A stretch of 64,000 nt of DNA from Diphasiastrum complanatum (GCA_029204225.1 CM055102.1:23033390-23097389); one strand, 5' to 3'; counted from the first letter of the stretch, positions 11,496-24,025 are shown. A program made the numbers and translations. Notes: generated by a model from the sequence alone, not told the origin.

Positions 11496-12918
11496 AGATA
11501 CACACTTCTACTAATGCAGTGATATTTTGATGTCAAAGATCTACAACTCTTTATATCGAGTTCATGTGAAAAAGATCTCATAATAAATTATTATTATAAA
11601 TCTTGTTATAATGATATTATTACACTATGATATAATCTACAAGAGAAACTAAAGTCCACTATTGGATCCAATATACTTGAATTGCATATGTGACCTTGTT
11701 GTCACGTGTTTTTCTTGTTTATACTTATTTAGGTTGAAAAGAACATGTATTTATATAGTTTGATTGTGTTGTTTTGGTAGATGAGTAAAATTTGTATGTG
11801 TGATTATGATAATATCAAATTCTTACTTTGCTTCACCATAAAAAATGCCATAAGATATTTCAAAACATTTTTAGTACAAAAACACCTACTAGTCAGTATC
11901 AAAGGACTTTGGCTTGTGATATACATAACTTGATCTATGCTTATTAGATTAGAAATATTTAGAAGTAAATTTTAGTAGTAATTCAAAATATTGAGTCCTA
12001 AACTTCTTGAACTCAAAACCAAAAATCCTAACTAGCTCTTAATGTTATAAAACCTATGACTAACTAATATAATTTATTGACATCGTTGGTTATTATAGAT
12101 ATCATGTGTTATACAATTTTGAATTTATGTTATTTATTTAGTTTCAAAATTATGACACCATGCACTAATTTGTTTTAAATTTAGATTTCTATACTTAGAA
12201 TCATAACTCCAAGACATTGATAGTCTAGAAATGTCTATACCATTAGCATGCCATATGAAATCAGAATCATGATGCTGAAATATCGCAAGACTTGGCTTGA
12301 AAAAACAATACATTTTACTTGATGATATTCTTATTATTTGAAATATTATGAAACTTTCAATATGATGTCTCTTTTTAAATATACAAAAGTGAAAAAACTC
12401 AAGAAGTCACCATCAAGTCATAACATCTAGCCTAAGCATAAAATTTACAAGATGAATAACTATGAATTTTGCATTGTATTTTGATTTGCATTGATTTATT
12501 TATTTTGAATTAACTATTTTAAATTGTATGTTGAACTTCAATACAGGTCTCACAAAGACAAACTTTTGATAGTACATGAACCCATAAGTGCTGCTATATT
12601 GATTATATCTTCCACTATAATGGGAAATTGATTGAACTATGATCTAACATATCATGATACAAGATTTTCTATGATTGTAAATTGAATAATTTTCTAGATA
12701 TATTCACATCTAAGTACCGAATAACTTACACTTTCTATGTGCAAAAAATAAAACTTTAGCTCTATATCCTAGATCTTTTAGATAACTTGACCTTTTCTAC
12801 GCTACTTAATTCATTAATAGGGGATTATACCTAATTTGATAATGATGTTCTATCTCTCATCCTTTTCATCATGGAATTCTTCTTGCCAATAATGAAAATC
12901 ACATACATTTAAATTATG

Positions 12919-12935
12919 TATCACTCACTCACTCA

Positions 12936-12985
<50 letters not shown>
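12919..12985. repeat. (TCAC)n-(CA)n microsatellite
   Basis: About five TCAC units grade directly into roughly 23 CA units. Confidence 0.95.
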
Positions 12986-12989
<4 letters not shown>

Positions 12990-13273
12990 ATCATGATTTG
13001 ATTATATATTATTGATTATTATTATTTTCATCATTGTTAATTAGTTTTGGTGTGTCAAATATATTTTAGTTTAGTCATTACTTTGATTTTGTATTGTGTG
13101 GAATTAGACTAAATATAATTTTTTTTAAGTGTGTGACATGTTTTACAGTTGAGGCTATATTGAGAAGTAGACTTGACTATAATGTACATGAGTACATGTG
13201 CACGTGTCTACACGTGCACTCGTGTGATATGCACACATATATGACTATTTTTCTAAGTGTCTTAAGATAAAAT

Positions 13274-13274
<1 letters not shown>

Positions 13275-13337
<63 letters not shown>

Positions 13338-13352
13338 ACACGCGTGCGCGCG
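13275..13352. repeat. (CA)n microsatellite with CG-alternating tail
   Basis: About 28 CA units are followed, after AAACACACACA, by CGCGTGCGCGCGTACACACG. This is alternating purine-pyrimidine DNA with Z-forming potential. Confidence 0.95.
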
Positions 13353-13779
13353 TACACACGATATCTATCTATATATATATTTAAACTTATGTACAGTTTT
13401 GCGCATGTGTATGGGTGCACCATACATGCTCCTCCCCTCACCCATGCATGCACGTTTTCTAACTAAAAAACTTGGGGAGGAGGATGCATGTATGGGGAAA
13501 AGGATGCATGGCCCTCCTTTCCATGCATGCATCTAAGGGGCCACTCCAAATTCAAATTATCCTTTACCAACACACATAGTGTTTTGAAGTGCATGTACAT
13601 ACTTTCATGGTGAAAGGTGTTAAACAAATGAGACTTTTATTATCAAAAATTTGAAGGGTGCTCTAAGGGTTTTTTAAATTATCAAAGTTTCCACGGGAAA
13701 GGCTGAAATAAAAATACATTTCTATGAAGGAAAAATCGGCTATGAAGGGTTGGGAAGACTTCAAAACGTAGGCCTGGTG

Positions 13780-14723
13780 GGTCTCTCTCTCTCTCTCTAG
13801 TTGCACTCAAGCTTGCATGGCAGACCTACGTGGTGCATAGCTTAGTTAGCTTGCCACACAAGCCTATGTCAAGCCTATATGTGGCAGACTGCAACATGCC
13901 TGCATGGCAGACATCAAGCCTATGTCATGCCTATATGACCTGCCACACAAGCCTATGATAGGCCTACATGGCTTGCCACATGGCAAGTCCCAAGTCTATG
14001 TGGTTTATCTCATGACATGCCTATGTGGCTTGCCACATGGCAACTTGTGAGCCCCAGCTCTCTCTCTCTCTCTAGGTCCACTCAAGCCTACATGGCAAAG
14101 CTTGGTTGGCTTGCCACACAAGCCGCAGACATCAGACCTATGCCATGCCTATGTGGCCTGCCACGCAAGCCTATGGTAGGCCTGCATGGAAACTTTCGAG
14201 CCAACCTAAATATCTCTCTCTAGGTCCACTCAAACCTACATGACAGAGCCCGGTTTGCTTGCCATACAAGCCTATGGTAGGCCTACATGCTTGCCACATG
14301 GCAAACCTCAAGCTTGCATGATTTGCCATGTGGCAAACCTACGTGGTAGTGTGCGACAGACTTAGCAGATAGCAGACCACGTAGGCAGAGCCTGATTGGC
14401 TTGCCAGCCTATGATGGGCCTACGTGGCTTGCCACATGACTAATCCCAAGCCTGCATGATTTTCCACGTGGCAGCCATACATGATTGCCACATGGCATCC
14501 TATGACAGGCTTGGTAGATGGCAAGCCTATGTGGCCTGTTACACAAGCCTATGATAGGCCATGTGGCAAGCCACACAAGCCTATGAGAGGCATACGTGGC
14601 TTGCCACATGAAAACTTTTGAGCCCCACCTCTTTCTCTCTCTAGGTCCACTCAGGCCTACGTGGCAAAGCCTGGTTGGCTTGCCACAGAAGCCTATGTTA
14701 AACCTACATGGTTTGCAACACAA
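13780..14723 (+). repeat. Repeat-rich leader of a copia element
   Basis: A larger unit starting with a CT run and then CTAGGTCCACTCAAGCCTAC recurs at about 13,783, 14,057, 14,213 and 14,633. Each copy is followed by variants of GGCTTGCCACACAAGCCTATG and GCCTACATGGCTTGCCACAT. The inverted pair TTGCCA/TGGCAA occurs many times. The array ends exactly where the copia gag frame starts (14,724), so it probably represents that element's 5' untranslated leader. Confidence 0.75.
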
Positions 14724-15310
14724 TATGGCTACGACAATCCAGACCAAAGTAGAAATCAGTCTCAATGGCACAAATTACAGAATCTGGAAATTCAAAATCA
14801 AAACACTCCTGAAGAGCGAAGGCATCTGGTCGGTGACCGAGCTCTCAAAGGTGCAGCCTCCAGAGGGAGACCCGAGGAGAGCTGAATGGATTCGAAAGGA
14901 TGAGTGCAATGGTGATCATCATTTTGTTCATATATGAAGATCTACTCATGCAGATTGAAGACTGCGAAAGCAACCATGCAGCATGGGAAAGATTAAAGCA
15001 GAAGTATGAAGTGAGGACTACAGCTTCAGTCATGCACCTTCATAATCAGCTGCAATCAATACGGTGGGATGGCAACCAGTTGGATCAACACGTTGAGAAT
15101 ATCAAAACGATCTTCGCTCAACTCGCTGCATCAGGAAGTTGCAGAAGGGGAGGAAATCTGTCAATTCCCTATGGAGGTTGCTCTTGGTTGGACATTGCAG
15201 CAAATGATGGAATATCGGTTTCACTTTCTTGTGACAATGACTCATTTCATATTAGTGTCTTCTGGCATTTTGGAACTGGTATATTGTGCGGTAATGTAGA
15301 AGTTTGCTAG
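14724..15310 (+). pseudogene. Copia gag fragment (UBN2-type)
   Basis: The ATG at 14,724 opens MATTIQTKVEISLNGTNY, then RIWKFKIKTLLKSEGIW, the start of copia Gag. A frameshift near 14,910 moves the rest to LLMQIEDCESNHAAWERLKQ and KYEVRTTASVMHLHNQLQSI. A further shift near 15,135 leads into EYRFHFLVTMTHF. The zinc knuckle and all of pol are missing because sequence of gypsy copy 2 begins at about 15,340. This Gag would coat element RNA; the copy is non-functional. Confidence 0.8.
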
Positions 15311-15379
15311 AAACTTCTCAAGTGAGCAGTAGGTTGAGCGGTTGGGTGCTATGGTGCTCGTGTGGTTGTCGTGAGGATC

Positions 15380-16732
15380 CTATCGGGAGTCATAACTAAC
15401 ATGACGGGCAAGTAGGATCTTAGTTGGTTGCTTTGGACAGCCTTTGAAAATGTGTTTTCGAAAATAGTCAGGACACTCAGCATGGTACTGGGTATTAACT
15501 GGACAATCAACCATGAAGTGGCCGGTTTCACCACAGATGAAACATCTGGTGTGTAGTGGCCCTTGTATAACGCCGTAGCCATCTTGTATGGCTAGTGGTT
15601 CTGGACTTTCTGGTGGATATTCATGATAAGGCAAGGCATTTCCAGATTGTGATGGGTGTTCTTCATATTGTTGAACTGTATGTGCTTGGATAGGTTGGTA
15701 TGAAGGACAAGCATCAACAAGATGTGTAGCCCGGCAGTGTGGGCACTATATTGTTTTTCGTCTATAAGGTACTTGTGTAGGGTTTGGCTGACCAGGCATA
15801 TTGCTTTGGATAGACTTCAGGGTAGCTTGAAACTCATTGGTGAGTTTCTCCATCTATAGTTGATGTTGCTTATTAAGCAACTCCAACTGGGATTTCCAAA
15901 GCTAATCTTGGGTGTCCTTGATCGGCTTTGACTCATGGACAGGAGCGCGTGGTGCTCGCCTTTCCCTAGATTCGTCAACATCTGATCCTTCATCTTCTTC
16001 CTTAATGGCATCAGACATAGCTAGCTTTAGACTCGTGTATTCATCATTGGATTTAAACTCGTGTCTAATCCATCTTGGAAGGCCGACTAAGAACTAGATG
16101 ATGAGCATCTGTTCGGAGGGCTATTCTTGTACTTGACTTTTGAGTTGTTTGAAATGCTCGATATAGTCTTTTACACATTCATCTTTTGCCATCTTGATGT
16201 TATTCAATTTGACAAAAGGGCTCTCGTCCATGCGAAAGGGCTTAAAAGTCTGGATAAAGGACTCTTTTAAAATTGACCAGTCTGTCTTCTCTTCACGATC
16301 AAGGTTGCAAAACTAGTCACATGCTTTAGCGATCATGGTCATCAAAAACAGTTGGACCATAGCATTGGGGGATGTTTCGCCATATACATCACATGCATTC
16401 TCAAAGATTTGCAAAAATCTTTGAGGGTCCAAACTACCGTCAAACTTTGGTAGATCTAGTTTGGGTGTACGTCTTTTAAGATGAGCTCCATGGGTAGCAG
16501 AAACTCCATTAGGGTTGGTTCTGACCCCTGAGGACTCAGTACCATAAAAATGGGCTTGTGCTCATGAAGACTCGGCTCTATCAGGTTCTTGTCCATCGAA
16601 CGGGTTTGTGGATGGCTCTTGGAGTTCGTCTCTCATTCGGTAGAATCTATGACGTCTGATTTGTTCAGCTACAAGGGACCAGATCTCGTATGGATAATCG
16701 TTTGGGACTTCAAGCTCATTTTGTTGGTCCAT
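15380..16732 (-). pseudogene. Gypsy gag, copy 2, with intact zinc knuckle
   Basis: The ATG at 16,732 starts MDQQNELEVPNDYPYEIW. One frame then runs to 15,380 through the same landmarks as copy 1: PKLDLPKFDGSLDPQRF, CDVYGETSPNAMVQLF, MAKDECVKDYIEHFKQ, SDAIKEEDEGSDVDE, and the knuckle CFICGETGHFMVDC, which fits C-x2-C-x4-H-x4-C. About seven in-frame stops are spread along it (for example after ESS, ACD, VQE and LII). Unlike copy 1, I see no frameshift. Gag is followed by an early end where pol should begin. Confidence 0.8.
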
Positions 16733-16739
16733 TGAGGAC

Positions 16740-19490
16740 TGGTGTGTCTGTTTTTGTGTTGGGTATGAATTTTTTTATTGTGTTTTTGGTTTGAAGACGC
16801 TCAGGTTGGAGGTGACTGAGGCCGCTATGGCTGAACGGTGGATTTGGTTGAATGTGTGCGAGCGTTGGAACGTGGTGATGCAGTTTCTACGGTGTGAGAA
16901 TGGAGACGGTTGGATTGCGGTGGGTGGCGATGTTTTGCGGTCTGCTGGATTACAACTAGTTGTGTGTAGTTGCGTGCTGGTTGATTGCTGGTCACGTGGG
17001 ATCTGGTGCAGTGATGGTGGTTAGTTAGGATCTATGGGGAAAGGTAGTCAGGACAGATTGATGTGTGCATGGTTTGAATTTCTCTGGTTGTAGGCGAAAG
17101 AGGCTGCTACGGTTGAACAACAGATGGCTTGTGGTTTCCACGATGTGAGAATGGAGACGAGGTGATTGTGGAGTTGTGCGGTGGGTTATGGTGGATGTGG
17201 TGATTACGGTGGATGTGGTGATTACGATATACGGGGAGTGGTTGTGGCGATTGCGATTTCAACGGCTTGTGGCAGTTTCAACGGCTGGGTGCGGTTTCAA
17301 CGGCGGTATGCAGATGTGGGTAGAGGGTGGTCTCTTGGTGGTTGAAGGTGGCCGAGGGTAGTTGTAAAGTCGTCTGATTGCAGTCTGTTGCAACTGTGGA
17401 GGGAATACGGTTGTAATGAGGGGGTTAAGGGTGGATGCAGGTAGTGTTCGGGTTCGGTTGTGATGGTGTAGAGGAGTGACTATGTTGTGATTGGATGTGG
17501 ATGACTGGGTGATGTGGAGTGCAGCCAGTTGCAGTTGAAGATGGAAGGGGTGTGAATGTGGTGGGTTGTAAATGAAGGATGAATGGCGTTGGGTGTTTGT
17601 GAATGCAGACAAATGCGATGTGTTTGAGAGTTAGGTAGGGTAGTTAGCAAATTGGTGTTCTGCAATGCAATGTGGTCAGTTGTGGTGTAGTGCGGGTAGT
17701 ATGGATGTATGTGTTCTTGTTTACGACTGCTAATGAAGGCAGTCTATTTGCGATCTAATGTGGATGTGGGTAGGCGTGTGATTAAATAGGTAGAGAGACA
17801 TGGGAGATGAACAGGGGCAGAGTGCATCAGATGCAAATGGAGATTGACAGAGTCAGATGCAAACAAAGGTAGAAGGTGGTGGATGCAAAGAAAATGCGTA
17901 GTGATTTGTTATGGTCTGGCGTGGATGTCGTCTTGCTAAAGTGTGAGAGATCCCTTTGGTCAATATCTGATGATAGGCTTTGGCTCCGATCGAGATTTTA
18001 ACAGTTGGTCATCGGTTGAGAGCTGACTGAGGCCCTCAGTTGAGATCTAACTAAGGCCATCGGTTGAGATCTGACTGAGGCTGTCGGTTGATATTTGAAT
18101 GAGGCTGTCGATTGAGATCTGACTGAGGCCGTTGGTTGAGATCTGACTGAGGCCGTCGGTTGAGATTTGAACCAACCTGTCGGTTGAGATCTGAACAAGG
18201 CCATCAATTGAGATCTGAATGAGGCCGTCAGTTGAGATCTGACTGAGGTCGTCGGTTGAGATTTAACTGAAAATTGTCGGTTGAGATCTAACTGAAAGCC
18301 GTCAGTCTAGATGTCATAGAGCACCGTCGATCGAGATCTGAGAGCTGGGCTCTGGCTCCGGTTCAGATTTTAACTTGAGGGAACGGAAGGAGCGTGAAGG
18401 TCTGGCGGAGAGGAAGAGAAGTATGGTTGTAAACGGTCGTGATGGGATGGCAGGCAGTTGCGATGATGTGGGGGTGCTTTAATGTTGATGGTATGTGTTT
18501 GACGTCGAGGTGCTCATTCCAGGCCGAATTGTGGTGGATTGCGACCTAATGTGGTGTGTTGTTGTGGTGATGGAATGCGGGCACAATGGAATGTGGGTGC
18601 GATTGGTTTACGGTCTGCGGTGACTATGGTGGTAGTGTGGTCAGCTGTTGTGTCAACGGTTGAGTGTATGTCAGTGGTTGATTACGGTGTCAGCGACTAA
18701 TTGTGGATGAATGGAAAGCGAGGCTGTTGGCGATTATATGCTGTGGAATGCGGGGTATTTCGTTATGCGGATGCGTGCAGTGTTTGCGATGTGTGGAGGT
18801 TGCGATGGTATGTTGTTGTAGGGTGATTGCAAGGGTTCGATGACATGCGATGGTTGCGAAGTGATACGGTGTGATGGCTATTGCGATGGAGTGCGGCAGG
18901 TATGTTGACTGAGATGGTATGCGGTCAGATGCGGAGGTGAGAAAGTCCTTCTATGCAGAACGGATGGAATCGCATCGGTTCATATTTGAAGCTGATCCCG
19001 TCGGTTGGCAAAGTCCATCGGTTGAGATTTCAGAGATCACGCCGGTTGGGAATTGACAAAGGCCTCCGGTTGAGATTTGACACAGGCCTCCAGTTGAGAT
19101 GGGAGGCAGTGCATCGGTTGAGATCATACAGATTGGCTCCGGTTGAGATGTGAGGCAGTGTGTGTCAGTTGAGATCTGAATGAGCACTCCGGTTGAGATA
19201 TAAGCTGGTGCTTTGGTTGAGATTTTGTTTGGGCTCCGGTTGAGATTTGAAGCATGAGAAAACTGGAGCAGAAGCTTGGAAAGAAGGGAATCTAGGTCTG
19301 CTTGGGCGTTTGGTAACAATGGGTCTCCGACTCTATCAGCCCATGCGTTTGGGCAATGATGCAGCCATTTATGTGGCTCTGGCCAGTTGTAGAAACTGAG
19401 AGATGTTGAAAGATGGGAGGTTTGTGTGCATGGATCTGAGCATGGACAATGTTGCGGTTGTTCTGTATGTAGAATGCGGTGGAGTTTGAG
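16740..19490 (-). repeat. Gypsy copy 2 leader with minisatellite arrays
   Basis: A GT/GGT-rich low-complexity stretch (16,780-17,960) is followed by an array at about 17,965-18,370 with a 24-bp period (GAGGCCGTCGGTTGAGATCT plus GACT). A second cluster of the same core lies at 18,960-19,250. On the minus strand the 24-bp period gives an 8-residue repeat (SQPTASVR). The core GGTTGAGATCTGA is the same as in the leader of copy 1. No recognisable protein. Confidence 0.8.
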
Positions 19491-19504
19491 TAGCAACGAC
19501 GCCA
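19491..19504 (-). other. Primer-binding site, tRNA-Asp type (copy 2)
   Basis: The minus strand reads TGGCGTCGTTGCTA. One change from TGGCGCCGTTGC is consistent with decay of a tRNA-Asp complementary site. It lies 2 bp from the LTR end (…GACAGATTC read from 19,507). Confidence 0.75.
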
Positions 19505-19506
19505 AA

Positions 19507-20043
19507 TGTTGACAGATTCTACACTCTAGAATCTGTTTACTAGTTCTTTCTTGTTTCTTGTTTACAAGAATTGTTTTCTACCTATTTAGAGGCTTGTTGG
19601 CATTTTCTTGAATGTTAGCTTCTTAGCTCAATGCCGAAACCAGACAGAAGGGACTGATATTGATGTAGTAAATGTCCTTGTCCTGCTTGTCAGAGGACTA
19701 CTCAGGATCGTCTCTCTTGAATGCACTTACATTCTACATAGATGCAAGCCAAGAATGCTCATTCACAGATCAGCATGCAGCCCAAATGAACGTTCAGTAG
19801 TTTTTACAGCTATCTACACTTAAAACGGACTGAATCAGAGCCTGTATTTTACTAACACTGAGCTACACGTGCATAAATTGACAAAACAAGAATCAAGAAC
19901 TAATCTATAGCATTTTAGGAGTCCAAGAATCAAGAAACCAACCGGCCTTTTGATTCTTGGACACCCCAAGAACATCAAGAACTGGAATGTCAGAGAATAT
20001 GCAAGATTTACATCACAGATCCAGCCTATGTAGTTTATCTGAT
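19507..20043 (-). mobile_element. Partial 5' LTR of gypsy copy 2
   Basis: The plus-strand left edge TGTTGACAGATTC gives the CA-terminus of the LTR on the minus strand. Similarity to 9,080-9,560 extends through AGAACATCAAGAACTGGAAT and ATGCAAGATTTACA, then is lost after about 20,043. Confidence 0.7.
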
Positions 20044-20669
20044 TTGAAGTTTTGCAATTTTAATTTGTGAGTAAAATTGGCAAAATTTTGAATTATTCTG
20101 ATTGCATGCCAGTCATTTCCCTAGTTTGTAGTATTGTGCTTGCATGTATTGATTGCATGTTGATTCTCAATTTGATTCTGACATGCATAAGGTATTTACA
20201 ATCGAATTGAGTGGTCATACGCATGTGCTCTGACGGTTGGGACACAAATCGGTGATATTGGCTGACAAATTCTGTAGAACTGATATTTACTTAAAAAATT
20301 CGATAATGACATTTTGTGACTAATGTAGTGTGCATTGGATGACAGTTGGACATTAGTTTAGTGACATTAGAAATCCAACAGTATTTCGAGTTTCTTTATT
20401 TCGATTGTCTTTTGTACTAAAAGTATTTTTGTTAGAATTTTTTTGAATTACGTAAATTAAACAAAAAATTGAGTTTTTTTTTTTGAAAAATCAAAATTTC
20501 AATTATTTTTTTGTTATTTATGAAATTAGTGTAGATTTGTAAATTGACTACACTGAGTTTATTAGTCAGAGTCACAGTGCTTTCACTAAGGCTAAATTAT
20601 TTCCTCGTTATAAATAAGTTAAAATTGACAAAAGGAACCGCAATGAATTTGTCGACAATTTTTTTTTTT
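20044..20669. other. AT-rich, no gene seen
   Basis: Poly-T and poly-A tracts (for example 20,660-20,669) but no coding or repeat signal that I can support. Confidence 0.5.
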
Positions 20670-21299
20670 CAAAGAGTCATAGGTTATGGAAGGAGTCTCT
20701 TGATCTTCCATAAGCTTATGGAGGCTCTTGGAGATTCTTTAACTCCCCTAGGCTTCTCTCTCTCTCATTGGATGAGCTTGGAACTCCATATTGCATTGAA
20801 GGGGTCAATGGGCCATCTATATGAGGGTAGTAGGGCGCCCATTGGGAGGGAGAGATCTCTCTTGTTTGCTTTGCTTATGCTCTAGTGTTGCTACTAGTGT
20901 ATAGAGTGCTTTCTTGTGGTAGTATGCTTAAGGGTTGGATCTTGCTTATGGTATGGGACATAAATTGGGTTTGGATCTTGAGTATGCTATGGAGTGTTGT
21001 GGTATGCTTGTGATTTGTTTATGGTTAGCAAGGGGGGTGCTAGATAGGTCTTTCTTGGAGCTTGGATCTAGCTATGGTTGGGTGGTGAATACTTGAGGCC
21101 AGCTTGTTATCTATCTTTGTGTTTAAAGAGTAGGGACACAGGTGGAGGAGAGATCCTTTAAGGCTTGCAGATCCTTACTTGTAGGTGGAGGCATCCTAGC
21201 TTGGAGTTAGGGAGCATCTTGAAGCTTGCAGGTTGCTTGGAGGACATTTGGAGGCTCAACCTTGGATTTGGAGGACTTCCTCACCTCTACTTGTAAAAG
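20670..21299 (+). mobile_element. 5'-truncated LTR (family with tRNA-iMet PBS)
   Basis: About 95% similar by eye to 22,708-23,336. It ends CTACTTGTAAAAG directly before a PBS. Compared with the fuller copy it lacks roughly the first 0.4 kb. Confidence 0.8.
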
Positions 21300-21311
21300 T
21301 GGTATCAGAGC
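21300..21311 (+). other. Primer-binding site, tRNA-iMet type
   Basis: TGGTATCAGAGC, complementary to the 3' end of plant initiator tRNA-Met, directly after the truncated LTR. Confidence 0.85.
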
Positions 21312-22038
21312 TAGACAAAGGATGGTAACCTTTCTAACCTTGCATTCCTTAGTTAAGGATTAGACTCAGCTCATTAGCGATTGTATCCCAGAGTGCTCAG
21401 TTGGATAACAAATCATAATGAATCCGAAAATAATAATTGAATGATATTCAGCAAGATTTTGGGTATCTAGATTTAATTCTAGACGATAATATAAAATTTT
21501 TTGTGGTTAAAGATGATCGACATTTTTTATTTTGGTACACTTTCTGTCTTTCATTACCAGTGGCATATAAAATGAGAATATCTAGTACTTCTGTCAGGGA
21601 ATCCAGTTTGGAGAATGTTGGGAAAGAGTTTGGTATGATTATTACTTTCTTGAGTTATGTTGGACATATACTCCAGTATCCTTAAATGATTAGGTATGAT
21701 TTTGGATTCTAGTGAGTTATGATTGATGAATTATATGAATCTAAATATTTATGATTGATGGATCGTAAATAGATACTTACTTGTTATCAGTGGATTATAA
21801 GAAATTGTGATGATTTTTAAGTGGGATGATTGATTCTTGGTCTATCAATTGAGTTAGAATTCAGATCAGTGTTTTGAATCTCTTTACTCTAGTATTTTTA
21901 TTTGAGAACCTCTGGATCTCACAGACATTCTCACAAGATAAGTTTTTTACTTGTGGAGAATTTAATTTATCTAGTGGATGCTATTCAACTACAGTTTATG
22001 GTCTACAGATGTTTGTGTAGAGTCCTTTTGATTGAAAA

Positions 22039-22275
22039 ATGACTAAGGAATTAGGATTAGAAGACCGGATTCAGCCTACTGTTCATCATAAAATACATTT
22101 AGCCGATGGATCTCGCTGCATACCAGTAGGAGAGTTAAGAAGTATCAATGTAAATATAGAAACAAAGACTTTCATGATGAATTTCTTTGTCATAAACCCC
22201 CCGGATAAGCCACAGTATTCTATATTGTTTGGTAGACCATGGTTAGACCAAGCTGACTGTTACATACCTATGTAA
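22039..22275 (+). pseudogene. Gypsy-like protease fragment
   Basis: The 78-codon frame starts MTKELGLEDRIQPTVHHKIH and contains LADGSRCIPVGELRSINVNI, then NFFVINPPDKPQYSILFGRP and WLDQADCYI. The pattern of a variable strand followed by ILFGRPWL is the second half of a plant Ty3/gypsy retropepsin. The catalytic DSG loop, expected just upstream (before MTKEL), is not readable, so the N-terminal half is decayed. It lies between two LTRs of the same family. Confidence 0.65.
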
Positions 22276-22310
22276 CTAGCAGTACTTCAAACCCCTATTA
22301 GTCCATCTAG

Positions 22311-23336
22311 TGTTGGGGGCTAAATGGCAAGGTACCCTTAGGATTAAGGGTATGTGCCCTTAGATAAGGATAGACAATTGACTATACCTTAGTGGGAGGT
22401 ATGGAGTCATGTGACCCTTGGATAAGGGGTACCCTTAGTATTAAGGGTAGGTGTCTTAGATTAAGGTACTAGTTCCTTGCTTAAGGGTAGGTAGGTGTCT
22501 ATACCTTGGATGGAGGTATGGAACCTAGAGAGGTGTTAGAAAGTCATTGGATGACTATTTTTCTAAACCTTAGGCCTCAACCTTGAACCATATGACTTTA
22601 TTGGTCTAGGACCAAAGTATACTTGCACAACTTGGGCAATGGGACCTAGTAGGAGGGCGCCCTTCTAAAGTGTCCATTGAGTTCCCAACTCCCACAAGAA
22701 AGACATTCAAAGGGTCATAGGTTATGGAAGGAGTCTCTTGACATTCCATAAGCCTATGGAGGCTCTTGGAGATTCTTTAACTCCCCTAGGCTTCTCTCTC
22801 TCTCATTGGATGAGCATGGAACTCCATAGTGCATTGGAGGGGTCGATGGGCCATCTATATGAGGGTAGCAGGGCGCCCATTGGGAGGGAGATATCTCTCT
22901 TGTTTGCTTTGCCTATGCTCTAGTGTTGCTACTAGTGTGTGGAGTGCTTTCTTGTGGTAGTATACTTAAGGTTTGGATCTTGCTTATGGTATGGGACATA
23001 AGTAGGGTTTGGATCTTGAGTATGCTATGGAGTGTTGTGGTATGCTTGTAATTTGTTTATGGTTAGCAAGGGGGTGCTAGATAGGTCTTGCTTGGAGCTT
23101 GGATCTAGCTATGGTTGGGTGGTGAATACTTGAGGCTAGCTTGTTATCTATCTTTGTGTTTAAAGAGTAGGGACACAGGTGGAGGAGAGATCCTTGGAGG
23201 CTTGCAGATCCTTACTTGCAGGTGGAGGCATCCTAGCTTGGAGTTGGGGAGCATCTTGAAGCTTGCAGGTTGCTTGGAGGACATTTGGAGGCTCTCACTT
23301 TGATTTGGAGGACTTTCTCACTTCTACTTGTAAAAG
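22311..23336 (+). mobile_element. LTR of the same family, nearly complete
   Basis: Starts TGTTGGGGGCTAAATGG at 22,311 and ends before the PBS at 23,337, about 1.03 kb. The first 0.25 kb contains repeated palindromic CCCTTA/TAAGGG motifs. No purine-rich PPT is visible just left of it, so it looks like a 5' LTR inserted after the protease fragment rather than the 3' LTR of that element. Confidence 0.75.
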
Positions 23337-23348
23337 TGGTATCAGAGC
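23337..23348 (+). other. Primer-binding site, tRNA-iMet type
   Basis: TGGTATCAGAGC directly after the second LTR. Similarity with the first LTR+PBS continues about 30 bp into the internal region (CTAGACAAAG…GGTAACCTTTC). Confidence 0.85.
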
Positions 23349-23734
23349 TAGACAAAGGGTGGTAACCTTTCCAACCTTCTTCAAGTTCTCTTAAGATCAC
23401 CAACTAATTTTTTTTGGGGAAGATTATAGGCTTTTCTAGTTGTAGGAAGCTTGTAATTGAAGAACCCAATGAATCTAGTTCTCTTTAGAAGAGAGTAATG
23501 ATGCCTATAGAATTGTTTAGGGGCTGATTTTATATCATGTTAGAGAAGTTTTAAAGTGGGCTTGGGGTTTTAAAAGTTCTGAAAAAAGATTTGTGCGATG
23601 GGTAGAGAAAGTCTTCCTCTACATACACAAACATTTTTTGGCAAAAAAGATTGACTCTAACTATGTGTTTTGATCAAAACTAGTGTTTTTTTGGCATAAA
23701 TGAAGTGTTTGAAGTTTTGATTTTCATTCTAAAG

Positions 23735-24025
23735 TTCTGTTTTTTAGACCTATAAATCTAAAAGTCAGATCTAAAAAGTGAAGTTTTCATTCAAACTTCA
23801 TTAGTTACACCTTTCTATATCCTAATTTCATGAAGATGGCAATGTAGCAAGGGAATGGTAGTGTAACTTTGTGCATAAAACAAGTTTTGAAATTCTGTTT
23901 TTTGTCATTTTGAAGTTCTGATTTTCAGACCTGTAAATCTGAAAATCAGATCTGAAAATTGATATTTTCATAAAGGTTAATTAGTTATCCATTTCTAGAC
24001 ACTAGTTTCTTGGTTTTGGAAATCT
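23735..24025. repeat. Diverged direct repeat in a retrotransposon leader
   Basis: GTTCTGTTTTTTAGACCTAT (23,735 on) and GTTCTGATTTTCAGACCTGT (about 23,915 on) head two similar blocks of about 110 bp. Each contains a short internal palindrome around AGATCT. Confidence 0.6.

Larger units (their letters stand above)
10377..12918. other. AT-rich region, no gene seen
   Basis: No coding support. It holds four short palindromes (10,680-10,944) and a 74-bp tandem duplication (11,358-11,495), listed separately. Confidence 0.6.
15340..20043 (-). mobile_element. Ty3/gypsy retrotransposon copy 2 (LTR, leader and gag only)
   Basis: Same family and strand as the element at 2.6-10.2 kb. It shares the LTR start, the tRNA-Asp PBS, the GT-rich leader with the GGTTGAGATCTGA minisatellite, and gag. 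Everything downstream of the gag zinc knuckle (protease onward) is missing at about 15,340, where a plus-strand copia gag fragment abuts. The LTR is recognisable only to about 20,043. Confidence 0.8.

Noticed and set aside
13177-13453. Cys/Val-rich minus-strand frames
   Set aside because: They are translations of the (CA)n microsatellite.
18951-19505. 184-codon minus-strand frame in the leader of gypsy copy 2
   Set aside because: It includes the minisatellite core and runs over the PBS; no domain.
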